A stretch of 64,000 nucleotides of DNA from Curvibacter microcysteis (GTDB lineage: Bacteria; Pseudomonadota; Gammaproteobacteria; Burkholderiales; Burkholderiaceae_C). A program made the translations under genes and the position numbers. Position 1 is the first letter of the stretch; each line of letters begins with the position of its first letter. The notes under the pieces were generated by a model. That model was not told where the DNA came from, made no database searches, and saw only the letters and a program-made list of their open reading frames with translations. The stretch lies in the NCBI RefSeq assembly GCF_028649435.1, contig NZ_JAQSIN010000002.1; one strand, 5' to 3'. Positions 26,282 to 35,800 of the stretch are shown in pieces.

Positions 26282-27279
26282 GTGGGGGCTCCAGTGGGGA
26301 CAGGGCCCGGGTGGTGGCAACGCACCTGGTGCTCCGGGGCGTTGGGCCGTGGGTGGCTGATGTCCGGGCGGGCCGCGCAGGCGGCGCTGGCACGTTCGCA
26401 GCGCGGTGCAAAAGCGCAGCCGCTGGGCATGTTCAGCAGGCTGGGGGCCATGCCGCCAATCTGGCGCAGGCGGGTGCCGCGCTGGTTGGCGCTGGGCAGG
26501 CTGCCGATCAGGCCCTGGGTGTAGGGGTGCTGGGGGTGGTCCAGCACCTCGTCCACCGTGCCGTGCTCGACGATGCGGCCGGCATACATCACGGCGATCT
26601 GGTCGGCCAGGCCCGCCACCACCGACAGGTCGTGGCTGATCCAGATCAGCGAGGTGCCGCGCTCGCGCACCAGGGCCTGCACCTCAGACAGGATTTGGGC
26701 CTGCAAGGTCACGTCCAGCGCGGTGGTGGGCTCGTCGGCAATGATCAGGTCGGGCCCATGCAGCAGCGCAATGGCAATGGCCACGCGCTGGCGCATGCCG
26801 CCGGACAGTTGGTGCGGGTAGGCGCGCAGGCGCTCGTCCGGGCTGGGGATGCCCATGCTGGCCAGGGTGTCGCGGGCCAATTGGCGGGCTTCCTCGGTGC
26901 TGGCGGGGCGGTGGGCTTTGACGGCCTCGATCATCTGCGCGTCGATGCGCAACACCGGGTTCAGCGTGGCCATGGGGTCTTGGAAGATCATGGCCAGGCG
27001 ATTGCCTTGCAGGGCGCGTCGCTCGCGCGGGCTCAACTGGCGCAGGTCGCGGCCTTGGAACAGCAGCTCGCCGCTTTCCACCCGGCCCGGTGGGTCAACC
27101 AGGCCCATGATGGAGAAGCCGGTCACCGACTTGCCCGAGCCCGATTCGCCGACCAGGCCCAGCACCTGGCCTCGGCGCAGGGTGAAGCTCAGGCCGTCCA
27201 CCACCGGCAGCACGCCCTCGCGGGTGTGGAAGCGGGTGTGCAGGTCGCGCACCTCCAGGGTGATGTCGGTGGCGCTCAT
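26278..27279 (-). CDS. Peptide-type ABC transporter ATPase, DppD/OppD-like
   Basis: A 333-residue ATPase. Walker A is GESGSGKSVTG, the signature is LSGGMRQRVAIAIAL, and Walker B is IIADEPTTALDVT. The C-terminal Cys segment reads SGCAFAPRCERASAAC. It pairs with the DppF-like ATPase downstream. The frame stays open far upstream through the permease gene in another reading frame; the ATG at 27279 overlaps the DppC-like stop by four bases and gives the normal start MSATDITLEVRDL. Confidence 0.88.
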   Translation of the reverse strand: MSATDITLEVRDLHTRFHTREGVLPVVDGLSFTLRRGQVLGLVGESGSGKSVTGFSIMGLVDPPGRVESGELLFQGRDLRQLSPRERRALQGNRLAMIFQDPMATLNPVLRIDAQMIEAVKAHRPASTEEARQLARDTLASMGIPSPDERLRAYPHQLSGGMRQRVAIAIALLHGPDLIIADEPTTALDVTLQAQILSEVQALVRERGTSLIWISHDLSVVAGLADQIAVMYAGRIVEHGTVDEVLDHPQHPYTQGLIGSLPSANQRGTRLRQIGGMAPSLLNMPSGCAFAPRCERASAACAARPDISHPRPNAPEHQVRCHHPGPVPTGAPT

Positions 27280-28214
27280 CGGGTCAGCCTCGGGTTCAGC
27301 ACATCGCGCAGTTGGTCGCCCACCAGGTTGATGGCGACGATGGTGGCCAGCAGGGCCAGGCCCGGGAAGACGCTGATCCAGTACTCGTTGGACAGCAGGT
27401 ACTGGTAGCCATTGGCGATCAGCAGGCCCAGCGAGGGCTCGGTGATGGGCACGCCCAGGCCCAGGAAGGACAGCGTGGCCTCCAGCGTGATGGCACGCGC
27501 CACCTGCAAGGCGCCAATCACCAGCAACGGCGGCAGGCAATTGGGCAGGATGTGGCCCAGCACGATGCGCGCGCGCGACAGGCCCAGGCCGCGCGCGGCC
27601 TCGACGTATTCGCGCCGGGTTTCGACCAGGGCCTGACCGCGCGCCGTGCGGGCGTAGTAGGCCCACTCCAGCAGCACCAGGGTCAGCATCACATTGCCCA
27701 CGCCCTTGCCCAGGTAGGCCAGGATCATCAGCGCCATCAGGATGCTGGGGAAGGACAGCAACAGGTCGACCAGGCGCATCAGCAGCGCATCGATGCGGCC
27801 CCCGGCATAGGCGGCCAGCAACCCCAGCAGGGTGCCCACCACGGCGGCCACGGCGGCCGAGCCCACGCCCACCAGCAAGCTGATGCGCAGGCCGTAGACG
27901 ATGGCGGAGTACAGGTCTCGCCCCTGGCCGTCGGTGCCCAGCCAGTAGGTGTACTGGCCGCTGCCCTGGGCGCTGCCAGGCGGCAGGCGGGCGTCCAGCA
28001 CGTCGAGCTGCATCAGGTCATAGGGGTTTTGCGGCGTGATCCAGGGCGCTGCCAGGGCCAGCAGCAGCACGGCCAGCAACACCAGCAGGCCGCCCAGGGC
28101 CACGCGTGAGCGCACAAACTCAGCGCCCAGACGCCACCACAGGGGGCGGTCCTCCAGCGCGCGCGCAGGGGCTGACGGCTTGTTCGGTGTCGGGGATGGG
28201 TTGGCGGCACTCAT
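27276..28214 (-). CDS. Peptide-type ABC transporter permease, DppC-like
   Basis: A 312-residue inner-membrane permease with a long cytoplasmic N-terminus, first membrane span at about 40-60, and the typical GTDGQGRDLYSAIVYGLRISL block. The EAA loop is EYVEAARGLGLSRARIVLGHILPN, which contacts the ATPases. Starts at the ATG at 28214, overlapping the DppB-like stop by four bases. Forms the membrane channel with the DppB-like protein. Confidence 0.88.
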   Translation of the reverse strand: MSAANPSPTPNKPSAPARALEDRPLWWRLGAEFVRSRVALGGLLVLLAVLLLALAAPWITPQNPYDLMQLDVLDARLPPGSAQGSGQYTYWLGTDGQGRDLYSAIVYGLRISLLVGVGSAAVAAVVGTLLGLLAAYAGGRIDALLMRLVDLLLSFPSILMALMILAYLGKGVGNVMLTLVLLEWAYYARTARGQALVETRREYVEAARGLGLSRARIVLGHILPNCLPPLLVIGALQVARAITLEATLSFLGLGVPITEPSLGLLIANGYQYLLSNEYWISVFPGLALLATIVAINLVGDQLRDVLNPRLTR

Positions 28215-29185
28215 GCGGCGCCCTCCAGCCGCACGCGCGGGTCCAGCCATTTGTAGAGCACATCCACCACCAGGTTCAGGATGACAAAAATCAGCACCAC
28301 CACCATCAGGTAAGCCACCACGACGGGTCGGTCCAGGGCGTTGATGCTGTCCAGGATCAGCTTGCCAGCACCGGGCCAGGCAAAAATGCTTTCGGTCACC
28401 ACGGCGTAGGCGATGGTGGCGCCCAGCTCCAGGCCCAACACGGTGACCAGGGGGATCAGGGTGTTGCGCAGCACATGCACGAACAGCACGCGCGCCGGCG
28501 ACAAGCCCTTGGCGCGGGCGAACTTCACAAAGTCCTGGGGCATCACCTCGCGCACGCCGGCCCGCGTCAGGCGCAGCACCAGCGAGATCTTGAACAGCGC
28601 CAGGTTGAAGGCGGGCAGCAGCAGGTGTTGCCAGCCGTCCAGGGTCAACCAGGACCAGGCCACGCCGCCCACGCTGACGGTGGCGCCGCGCCCGCTGGCG
28701 GGCAGCCACCCCAGTTGCACGCTGAACAGCATGATCAGCATCAGCGCCACCCAAAAGGCCGGCAGCGAGAAGCCCAGGATCGACCCCGCCATCAAGGCCT
28801 TGGACGCTGGGTGTTCCGGCCACATGCCGGCCACCAGGCCCAGGGGCACGCCCAGCAGCACGGCCATGAGCAGGGCCACGACGGCCAATTCGACCGTGGC
28901 GGGCAGGCGTTGCAGGATCAGGTGGATGGCGTCCTCCTGGTACACAAAGCTGCGTCCCAGTTGGCCGTGCACCGCCCCGTCCAGGAAGGCCAGGTACTGG
29001 CGCCACAGCGGTTGGTCCAGGCCCAGGCGGGCGATGGCCTCCAGGCGCTCCTGCTGGTTGAGGTCATCACCAATCAGGATGTCGATGGGGTTTCCGATGG
29101 CGTGCAGGCCGACGAAGACGATCACGGTCATCAGCAGCACCACGCCCGCGGCCTGGGCCAAGCGGCGCAAAAACCAGAGCGTCAT
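28211..29185 (-). CDS. Peptide-type ABC transporter permease, DppB-like
   Basis: A 324-residue permease with the DppB-type N-terminus (MTLWFLRRLAQAAGVVLLMTV) and about six membrane spans. The EAA loop is FVKFARAKGLSPARVLFVHVLRN. LGRSFVYQEDAI and ESIFAWPGAGKLILDSI are family blocks. Both ends overlap neighbouring genes by four bases, indicating tight coupling with the flavoprotein gene upstream and the DppC-like gene downstream. Confidence 0.88.
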   Translation of the reverse strand: MTLWFLRRLAQAAGVVLLMTVIVFVGLHAIGNPIDILIGDDLNQQERLEAIARLGLDQPLWRQYLAFLDGAVHGQLGRSFVYQEDAIHLILQRLPATVELAVVALLMAVLLGVPLGLVAGMWPEHPASKALMAGSILGFSLPAFWVALMLIMLFSVQLGWLPASGRGATVSVGGVAWSWLTLDGWQHLLLPAFNLALFKISLVLRLTRAGVREVMPQDFVKFARAKGLSPARVLFVHVLRNTLIPLVTVLGLELGATIAYAVVTESIFAWPGAGKLILDSINALDRPVVVAYLMVVVLIFVILNLVVDVLYKWLDPRVRLEGAA

Positions 29186-30687
29186 GCCGCGACCTGTGCC
29201 GAGGCCGGGGCCAGCGCCTCGGCGCTGGGCTCTTCATAGGCGGGGAAGGCGGCCGGGGTCCATTCCTGGCCGTCCAGCTCGGGGTCGGCAAAGCGCTGCA
29301 TGGCTTCAAAGTGATGCGCAGCGTCTTCGCTCAGCAATTGCGCCGCCAGACCGCGCGCCAGGCGCTGGGCGCCGTCGCTGATTTGCGGGATGTCCCCGGC
29401 GCCTGCGCCTTGCGACAGGGCGGCCGCGTAACAGAAGCAATGCACCCGCTCCAGGCCGGGCAGGCTGCCCGGGGTCTTGGGCTGGAATTCAAACAGCGGG
29501 CCCAGGTCGGGCGACTGGTCGAGCTCGGCGTCCTCCAGCCCGGCGGGCGGCTGGTAGCGGTCGCTCCATTGGCGCACGTGGGGGGCCAGGGCGGCGAATT
29601 CGGGGCGCTGCGCCCAGTTGGTGCGGAAGCCGGTGCTGAACAGCACCACATCCGCGGCCAGCGGGCCCTTGCCGGTGTTCAGGCGCAGGGCGCCGTCGGC
29701 GCGGACTTCCGCGCCATGCACCGGCGTGCCCAGGTGGAAGTGGGCATTGGCGTGGCGCGACACGCGCAGCGTGCTGCCGTGCGGCGGCGGCACCTGTTGC
29801 ACATTGATGTAGTGGCGAAAGCGCCACTTCCACTCGTCAGGCAGGCTGGGGTAGCCGTGGATCATGCCGGGGTGGCCTGCGCCCTTGCCCTTGTTGATGC
29901 GCGGCAGGTCGGCGCGGCGGATCAGCAAGTCCACGCGCTGGGCCCCGTGCTCCAGGGCGGTGGCCGCCGCATCCATGGCCGACGAGCCGCCCCCCACCAC
30001 GGCCACGCGCAGGCCGCGCAGGCTGTCGCCATGCCACACGTCCGAGGAGTGGTGCCAACGCTCACGCGGGAGCTGGTGCGCCCAGTCGGGCACCCAGGCG
30101 CCGCCCAGGCCGTCGCGGCCGGTGGCGAGCACCACATGGCGCGCCCGCACGGTGACGGGCTGGGCAGAGCTGCCGGCCTCGTTGAGCAGCTCCAGCCGCA
30201 CCGTGCCGTCGGCCTGGGGCAGCACGGCTTGGACGCGGTGCTGGTTCTGGATGTCCAGGTCCAGCGCCTGGCGGTACCAGCGCAGGTAGTCGGCCCATTG
30301 CAGGCGGGGGATTTTGTCCAAGGCGTTCCAGGCGTCCAGGCCGAACTGGGCCTCGAACCAGGCCCGGAAGGTCAAGGTGGCCAGGCCCAGGGCCGGACCC
30401 GTCAGTTCTTTGGGCGAGCGCAGGGTTTCCATGCGCGCGGTGGTGGCCCAGGGGCCCTCATAGCCGGCGGGGGCCTGGTCATAGATGCGGTTGCGCACGC
30501 CCAGGTGGCGCAGCGAGGCCGACAGGGCCAGGCCGGCCATGCCGCCGCCGATGATGGCGACGTCCAGCACCTCGGGGTCGGCGTGTTGGGGGACCCAGGC
30601 TTTGGCCGGCAGGCAAAGCCATTGCAAGTCCTGCTTCAAGCGGGCTTCCAGGGCGGGCAGGCCGATGGGGGTGGAGGCGGTGCTCAT
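29182..30687 (-). CDS. FAD/NAD(P)-binding oxidoreductase (monooxygenase-like)
   Basis: A 501-residue flavoprotein with two dinucleotide folds: VAIIGGGMAGLALSASL (GGGMAG at 47-52) for FAD and VAVVGGGSSAMDAAATAL (near 235) for NAD(P). VVLFSTGFRTNW is the C-terminal ATG-type motif. The layout resembles flavin-containing or Baeyer-Villiger-like monooxygenases and amine N-hydroxylases; the substrate is unknown. The open frame starts six codons earlier at a TTG, but the ATG at 30687 is better. It is 14 bases after the LysR gene and overlaps the permease start, so it is likely part of the same uptake-and-conversion pathway. Confidence 0.75.
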   Translation of the reverse strand: MSTASTPIGLPALEARLKQDLQWLCLPAKAWVPQHADPEVLDVAIIGGGMAGLALSASLRHLGVRNRIYDQAPAGYEGPWATTARMETLRSPKELTGPALGLATLTFRAWFEAQFGLDAWNALDKIPRLQWADYLRWYRQALDLDIQNQHRVQAVLPQADGTVRLELLNEAGSSAQPVTVRARHVVLATGRDGLGGAWVPDWAHQLPRERWHHSSDVWHGDSLRGLRVAVVGGGSSAMDAAATALEHGAQRVDLLIRRADLPRINKGKGAGHPGMIHGYPSLPDEWKWRFRHYINVQQVPPPHGSTLRVSRHANAHFHLGTPVHGAEVRADGALRLNTGKGPLAADVVLFSTGFRTNWAQRPEFAALAPHVRQWSDRYQPPAGLEDAELDQSPDLGPLFEFQPKTPGSLPGLERVHCFCYAAALSQGAGAGDIPQISDGAQRLARGLAAQLLSEDAAHHFEAMQRFADPELDGQEWTPAAFPAYEEPSAEALAPASAQVAA

Positions 30688-30701
30688 GGTCTGAACCTTT
30701 G

Positions 30702-31682
30702 TCAAAGAGAAGTCGGGGGTGGCTCGCTGGCCAGGCCGTGCGCGGCGTCGAGCAAATGGGTGTGGGCCGAAGGCGGGTGCTCTTCAAAGCCCGGCAGGCT
30801 GCGCGCATGCGCCAGCAGGGCCTGGGCCAGGGTCTGCACCCGCTGCTCCAGGGCAGGGTTGCGCGGGCGCGACTGCAGGGTGATGACGCCAAAAAAGAAG
30901 GGCACGTCGGTGTCCAGCGGGCGGGTCACCAGGTCTTGGGACTGCAGGCCCAGCGGGGTCAGCGGCTCCAGCACGGCCAGGCCCAGGCCGGCACGCACCA
31001 GGGCCTGGGCATTGACCGAGGAGTTGGTCTGGATGAGCGATTCGGGTCGGCCTGGGGGCAGGGCGCTTTCCAGGCGGTGGCGCAGTCGGTAGGGATTGCT
31101 CATGGTGATCAACCGGCGCTCGGCCAGGGCACTCACGGGCAGGACGGACAGGCTGGCCAAGGGGTCATCGGCCCGCAGCACGGCCACGCAGGGCAGTTGG
31201 CCGATCCAGTGCACCTGCAGGCCCCGGTGCTCCAGGGGCAGGCTGCTCAGGCCCAGGTCGGCGGCACCGCTCAGCACGGCTTGCACCACCTGTTCCGGGG
31301 AGCTGCTGCGCAATTGCAGCGGGCCAGGGCCCAGGGTGGACTCCAGGGCGGCGAGGGCGGGGGGCAGCAAGCCCAGGGCCAGGGCCGAGGTGGCCACCAC
31401 CTCGAGGCTGGGCACGCTGGGTTGCGAGATCTGACGCGCCCGCTCGCCCACCTGGCGCAGGCTGGCCAGGGCGCGTTCCACGTCGTCGCGCAGACCAAAG
31501 CCGTGCTCGGTCGGGGTCACGCGCGGGCCGTGCCGCTGGAACAGGGGGTGACCAATCTCGGCCTCCAGCTCCTGGATGAGGCGGGTGACCGCTGGCTGGG
31601 ATCGGTCCAGCAAACGCGCCGCGCCCGTGATGCTGCCGCTGGACATGACGGCAGAGAAGGCTTCGAGGTGGCGGGTTTCCAT
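30702..31682 (-). CDS. LysR-family regulator heading the transporter operon
   Basis: A 326-residue LysR regulator with N-terminal METRHLEAFSAVMSSGSITGAARLLDRSQPAVTRLIQELE helix-turn-helix region and an effector domain. Unlike most LysR genes it is not divergent but lies first in the operon it presumably controls, 14 bases before the flavoprotein gene. The open frame extends 12 codons upstream, but a good promoter sits in that stretch, so the ATG at 31682 is preferred and the mRNA may have almost no leader. Confidence 0.82.
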   Translation of the reverse strand: METRHLEAFSAVMSSGSITGAARLLDRSQPAVTRLIQELEAEIGHPLFQRHGPRVTPTEHGFGLRDDVERALASLRQVGERARQISQPSVPSLEVVATSALALGLLPPALAALESTLGPGPLQLRSSSPEQVVQAVLSGAADLGLSSLPLEHRGLQVHWIGQLPCVAVLRADDPLASLSVLPVSALAERRLITMSNPYRLRHRLESALPPGRPESLIQTNSSVNAQALVRAGLGLAVLEPLTPLGLQSQDLVTRPLDTDVPFFFGVITLQSRPRNPALEQRVQTLAQALLAHARSLPGFEEHPPSAHTHLLDAAHGLASEPPPTSL

Positions 31683-31689
31683 GTTGAAT

Positions 31690-31718
31690 AATTTACATTG
31701 CGCATTAAGCGAGGTCAA
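31690..31718 (-). promoter_or_regulatory. Promoter of the LysR-flavoprotein-transporter operon
   Basis: On the minus strand TTGACC (31713-31718) and TAAATT (31690-31695) are separated by exactly 17 bases, a good sigma-70 match. The predicted transcript start would be about 31683, next to the LysR ATG at 31682, suggesting a leaderless mRNA. The area is AT-rich compared with its surroundings. Confidence 0.5.
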
Positions 31719-31969
31719 TCATTCATTATTTATATGCTTATGAGGAAAGGGTTGACCCAGGCGGGGCCTTGCTCCCTGTTGCCAGGGGTCCACAAAGAGG
31801 CGGTGAAAGCTCAGGGACGCCATTCCAAGGAAACGAAATGAAACATGCGCGACAAGGCGCTCCGGGGCGCCCAGGGACTGCATGCCTTGGGGCTACGCAC
31901 ACTTACAAGGCGTCGCGAGAGGGCTCCGATGAGCGCAGATAAACACCCATCTCATTTTTTGGACACACC

Positions 31970-32551
31970 ATGCGCCTCCATCTCCTTGCCCAAGTCCTTT
32001 CCCTGACCGCGCTTGCCCTGGCCACCGGGGCCCACGCCCAAAGCGGCAACGTCACGCCCGCACAGATCCGGTACCAACAGGACCTGCAGATTTGCGATGG
32101 CGAACCCACCGCGGACGGCCGCATGCGCTGCAAGCGCGATGCCCAGGCTGAATACAACAAGGCTTTGGGGCTGGCCGCCAGCCCGCCAGTGGTGACGCCC
32201 GTGGCCGCCGCCCCGGTTTGCGGTGACTGCGGCCGGGTCATTGCCGTCCACGAAGTCGAGCGCGAGGGCCATGCCGGCGCGCTGGGCACCATTGCCGGCG
32301 GCGTGCTGGGCGCGGCGCTCGGGCACCAAGTCGGCGGCGGCTTTGGCAAGAGCCTGGCCACGGCAGCGGGCGCGGCCGGCGGTGTGTACGCCGGCCGCGC
32401 CTTGGAAGAGCGTGCCAACCGGGCGGTGGTCTGGGTCGTGAGCGTGCGCTTTCCCGATGGCAGCACCCAGGATTTCGACTTCCCCAACAACCCGGGCTTC
32501 CGAGCCGGGAACACCGTCAGAAGAATGGAAAACTCCATCGCCCTGCCATGA
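31970..32551 (+). CDS. Exported glycine-zipper (2TM) envelope protein
   Basis: A 193-residue protein with a signal peptide (cleavage after about THAQ, residue 24), a segment with two Cys pairs near CDGEPTADGRMRC and CGDCGRV, and a glycine-zipper block GTIAGGVLGAALGHQVGGG followed by a second Gly/Ala-rich helix (about 100-145). This is the Rickettsia 17-kDa antigen/SlyB-like type found in the outer membrane. Function is not known beyond a likely role in envelope integrity. It stands alone between the LysR gene and smc. The 287 bases upstream hold the LysR promoter and no further gene that I can support. Confidence 0.75.
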   Translation: MRLHLLAQVLSLTALALATGAHAQSGNVTPAQIRYQQDLQICDGEPTADGRMRCKRDAQAEYNKALGLAASPPVVTPVAAAPVCGDCGRVIAVHEVEREGHAGALGTIAGGVLGAALGHQVGGGFGKSLATAAGAAGGVYAGRALEERANRAVVWVVSVRFPDGSTQDFDFPNNPGFRAGNTVRRMENSIALP

Positions 32552-32598
32552 GCCAGGAAGCTGCGGCGGGCCAAGCAGCGCTGGCTTGTCCCCCCCCT

Positions 32599-32629
32599 GG
32601 GCCCAGCCCCATGCACCAGGCTGGGGCCC
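32599..32629 (+). terminator. Possible terminator after the glycine-zipper gene
   Basis: GGGCCCAGCC at 32599-32608 pairs with GGCTGGGGCCC at 32619-32629 with one bulge and a 10-base loop. It lies 48 bases after the stop codon. No T run follows, so factor-independent termination is doubtful. The rest of the 250-base gap before smc shows nothing I can name. Confidence 0.35.
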
Positions 32630-32801
32630 GTCACCCGCTGATCCGTGCGCCCTCAGGGGGTGGGGGCGCGTTGGAGCGCGCCGTGCTCAGGTAACATCGT
32701 GCCCCGCGGATCGTCCGGACCGCAGCACCGGTGCCTGAGGGCCTGGTGCCTCCAAGCTGACAGGGGCTCTTTGTCCCGCTGCAGCCCGAACAGGGTTTGA
32801 C

Positions 32802-35800
32802 GTGCGTCTCAATTCAATCAAGTTATCAGGGTTCAAATCGTTCGCCGAGCCGACCAACTTCCTGCTGCCGGGGCAGCTGGTGGGGGTGGTGGGCCCCAAT
32901 GGTTGCGGCAAATCCAACATCATGGATGCGGTGCGCTGGGTGCTGGGCGAAAGCAAGGCCAGCGAGCTGCGCGGCGAATCCATGCAGGACGTGATCTTCA
33001 ACGGCACGACCACGCGCAAACCCGCCAGCCGCTCCAGTGTGGAGCTGGTGTTTGACAATGCCGACCACCGCGCCGGCGGGCAGTGGAACCAGTACGAAGA
33101 AATTGCCGTCAAGCGCGTGCTGACCCGTGACGGCACCAGCAGCTACTTCATCAACAACCAGCCGGTGCGCCGCAAGGACGTGCAAGACGTGTTCCTGGGC
33201 ACCGGTCTGGGGCCACGCGCCTACGCCATCATTGGTCAGGGCACGATCAGCCGCATCATCGAATCCAAGCCTGAAGAGTTGCGTCTCTTCCTGGAAGAGG
33301 CGGCAGGGGTGTCCAAGTACAAGGAGCGCCGCCGGGAGACCGAGAACCGCCTGTCCGACACCCGCGAGAACCTGACCCGGGTTGAAGACATCCTGCGTGA
33401 ACTCAACGCCAACCTTGACAAACTCGAAAAGCAGGCCGAGGTGGCGCGCAAGTACAACGCCTTGCAAGGCGAGGTCACGCTCAAGCAGCACCAGCTGTGG
33501 TTCCTGAAGCGCCGCGAAAGCGAGGGCGACCAGGCCAAGGTCAAGGCCGACGCCGACAAGGCCCTGAACGACCTCGAGTCCCGCGTGGCCGACCTGCGCC
33601 ACATCGAGGCCGACCTGGAAACCATCCGCCAGGCCCATTACGCCGCCGGCGATCAGGTCAACCAGGCCCAGGGCCAGCTGTATGAAGCCAGCACCGAGGT
33701 GGGCAAGCTGGAAGCCGAGATCCGCTTTGTGATCGAAGGTCGCCAGCGTGTGCAGCAGCGCCTGGTCACGCTCAAAGAACAAATGGCCCAGTGGGGCTTG
33801 CGCCGCGAAGACGCAGAAGCCCAGCTCGAAACCCTGGCCGAGGCCGACGTGGATGCCGAAGAGCGCGCCGAGCTGCTGGCTGCCCAGGTCGAAGAGCAGG
33901 CCATGCGCTTGCCCGAACTCGAAGACGCGCTGCGCCTGAGCCAGCAGCGCGCCAACGAGCAGCGCGCCAGCGTCGCCCAGGTGCAGCAACAAATCCAGGT
34001 GCTGGCCGCCGAGCAGCGCAGCCTGGATGAGCAGTCGCGCGGCCTGAACCAGCGCCGCGACAAGCTCAGCGCCGACCGCAGCGCCCTGGCCGCACCCGAT
34101 GAAGCCCGCCTGAACAGCCTGCGCAGCCAGCTCGAAGAGGCCCAGGAAGTGGCCGAGGTGGCCGATGCCCGCCTGCATGAGCTGCAAGACAGCGTGCCCC
34201 AGCTGGACGACGACCGCCGCCAGCGCCAACAGGCCGTGAACGCTGAAGGCGCGCGCCAGGCCGAACTGTCGGCCCGCCTGGATGCCCTCAAAGCCTTGCA
34301 AGAGAAGGTCAAGACGGACGGCAAGCTGCAGCCCTGGCTGGCCCGCCATGGGCTGGAGGGGCTGGCCGGCTTGTGGAGCCGCCTGCACATCGAAGCCGGT
34401 TGGGAAAACGCCCTAGAGGCCGCGCTGCGCGAGCGCCTGGGGGCCCTGGAGGTGTCGCGCCTGGAGATGGTGCGGGGCTTTCTGGGTCACAGCGCGGCCG
34501 ACGCGCCGCCGGCCCGGCTGGCCTTCTTCAGCCCACCCTCGGCGCCCCGGCCAGAGGCCTCTGGCGGCCTGCCGCGCTTGGTGGACCTGCTGCGCGTGCA
34601 CGATGCCAGCCTGCGGGCCTTGCTGGCCGACTGGCTGCATGGTTGCCTGACCGCCGGTAGCCTGGAAGAAGCCCTGGCCCAGCGTGCCAGCCTGGAACCC
34701 GGCCAGGTGATTTACGTGGCCGATGGCCACGCGGTGTCGGCCCATGGCGTGACCTTTTACGCGCCGGACTCCGAGCAATCTGGCTTGCTGGCCCGCGCCC
34801 AGGAAATTGAAAACCTGGACAAACAACTGCGTGCCCAGGCCTTGATCGCCGAAGACTCGCGCAGCGCCCTGGTGCGCGCCGAAGCGGCGTATGCCGAGGC
34901 CTCGCAGCGCCTGGTCGCGGCCCGCCGTGAGGCCACCGAAGCCCAGGGCCGCCGCCATGAGCTCGAGGTCGAGACCCTGCGCCTGTCCCAGTTGGCCGAG
35001 CAAACCCGCAGCCGCAGCGAACAAATCCTGTCCGACCTGGCCGAAGTGGACCTGGGGCTGGAAGACATCCAAGAGCGCCGCATCACCGCCGAGGCCCGTT
35101 TTGAAGAGCTGGACCTGCAGCTGGCGGACACGCAGGAACGCCACGCCCAACTGGACGAACGCGTGATCGAGGCCGAGCGCAAGCTGGCCGAGAGCCGCGA
35201 GCAGCAGCGCAGCCTGGAGCGCCAGGCCCAGGAAGCCACCTTTGCTCGGCGCTCCCTCGAAGCCCGGCGTGGCGAGTTGTCGCGCACCATCGACACGGCG
35301 CGCCAACAAGGCGAGGCCTTGGTCGACGAAGAGCAGCGCGCCCAAGCCGAGCTGGGGCGCCTGTCCGATGCTGCCGCCCAAGGGGGCTTGCAAGACGCGC
35401 TGGAGCGCAAGATGGAGCGCGAGAAAAACCTCGCCGTCCGCCGCAGCGAATACGACGGCCTGACCGCCCAGTTGCGCGCCACCGACGAGCGTCGCTTGCA
35501 GGTGGAGCGCGAACTCGAGCCGCTGCGCCAACGCATCACCGAATTCCAGCTCAAGGAGCAGGCCGCACGCCTGGGCTTTGAGCAGTACGCCAGCTTGCTC
35601 ACCGACGCTGGGGCCGACCTGGAGGCGGTGGCGGCGTCGATCGAGCAAGGCCAGGTGCGCCTGACCGGGCTGCAGTCGGAAATCGACCGCTTGAACCGGG
35701 AGATTGCCGCCCTGGGCGCGGTCAACCTGGCCGCGCTGGACGAGCTGACCGCCGCGCGCGAACGCAAGACCTTCCTGGACGCCCAGTCGGCCGACCTGGT

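Noticed and set aside
26278..27666. Long frame joining DppD-like protein to upstream sequence as one protein
   Set aside because: The upstream part is an off-frame reading of the DppC-like gene. The ATG at 27279 with a four-base overlap is the natural start.
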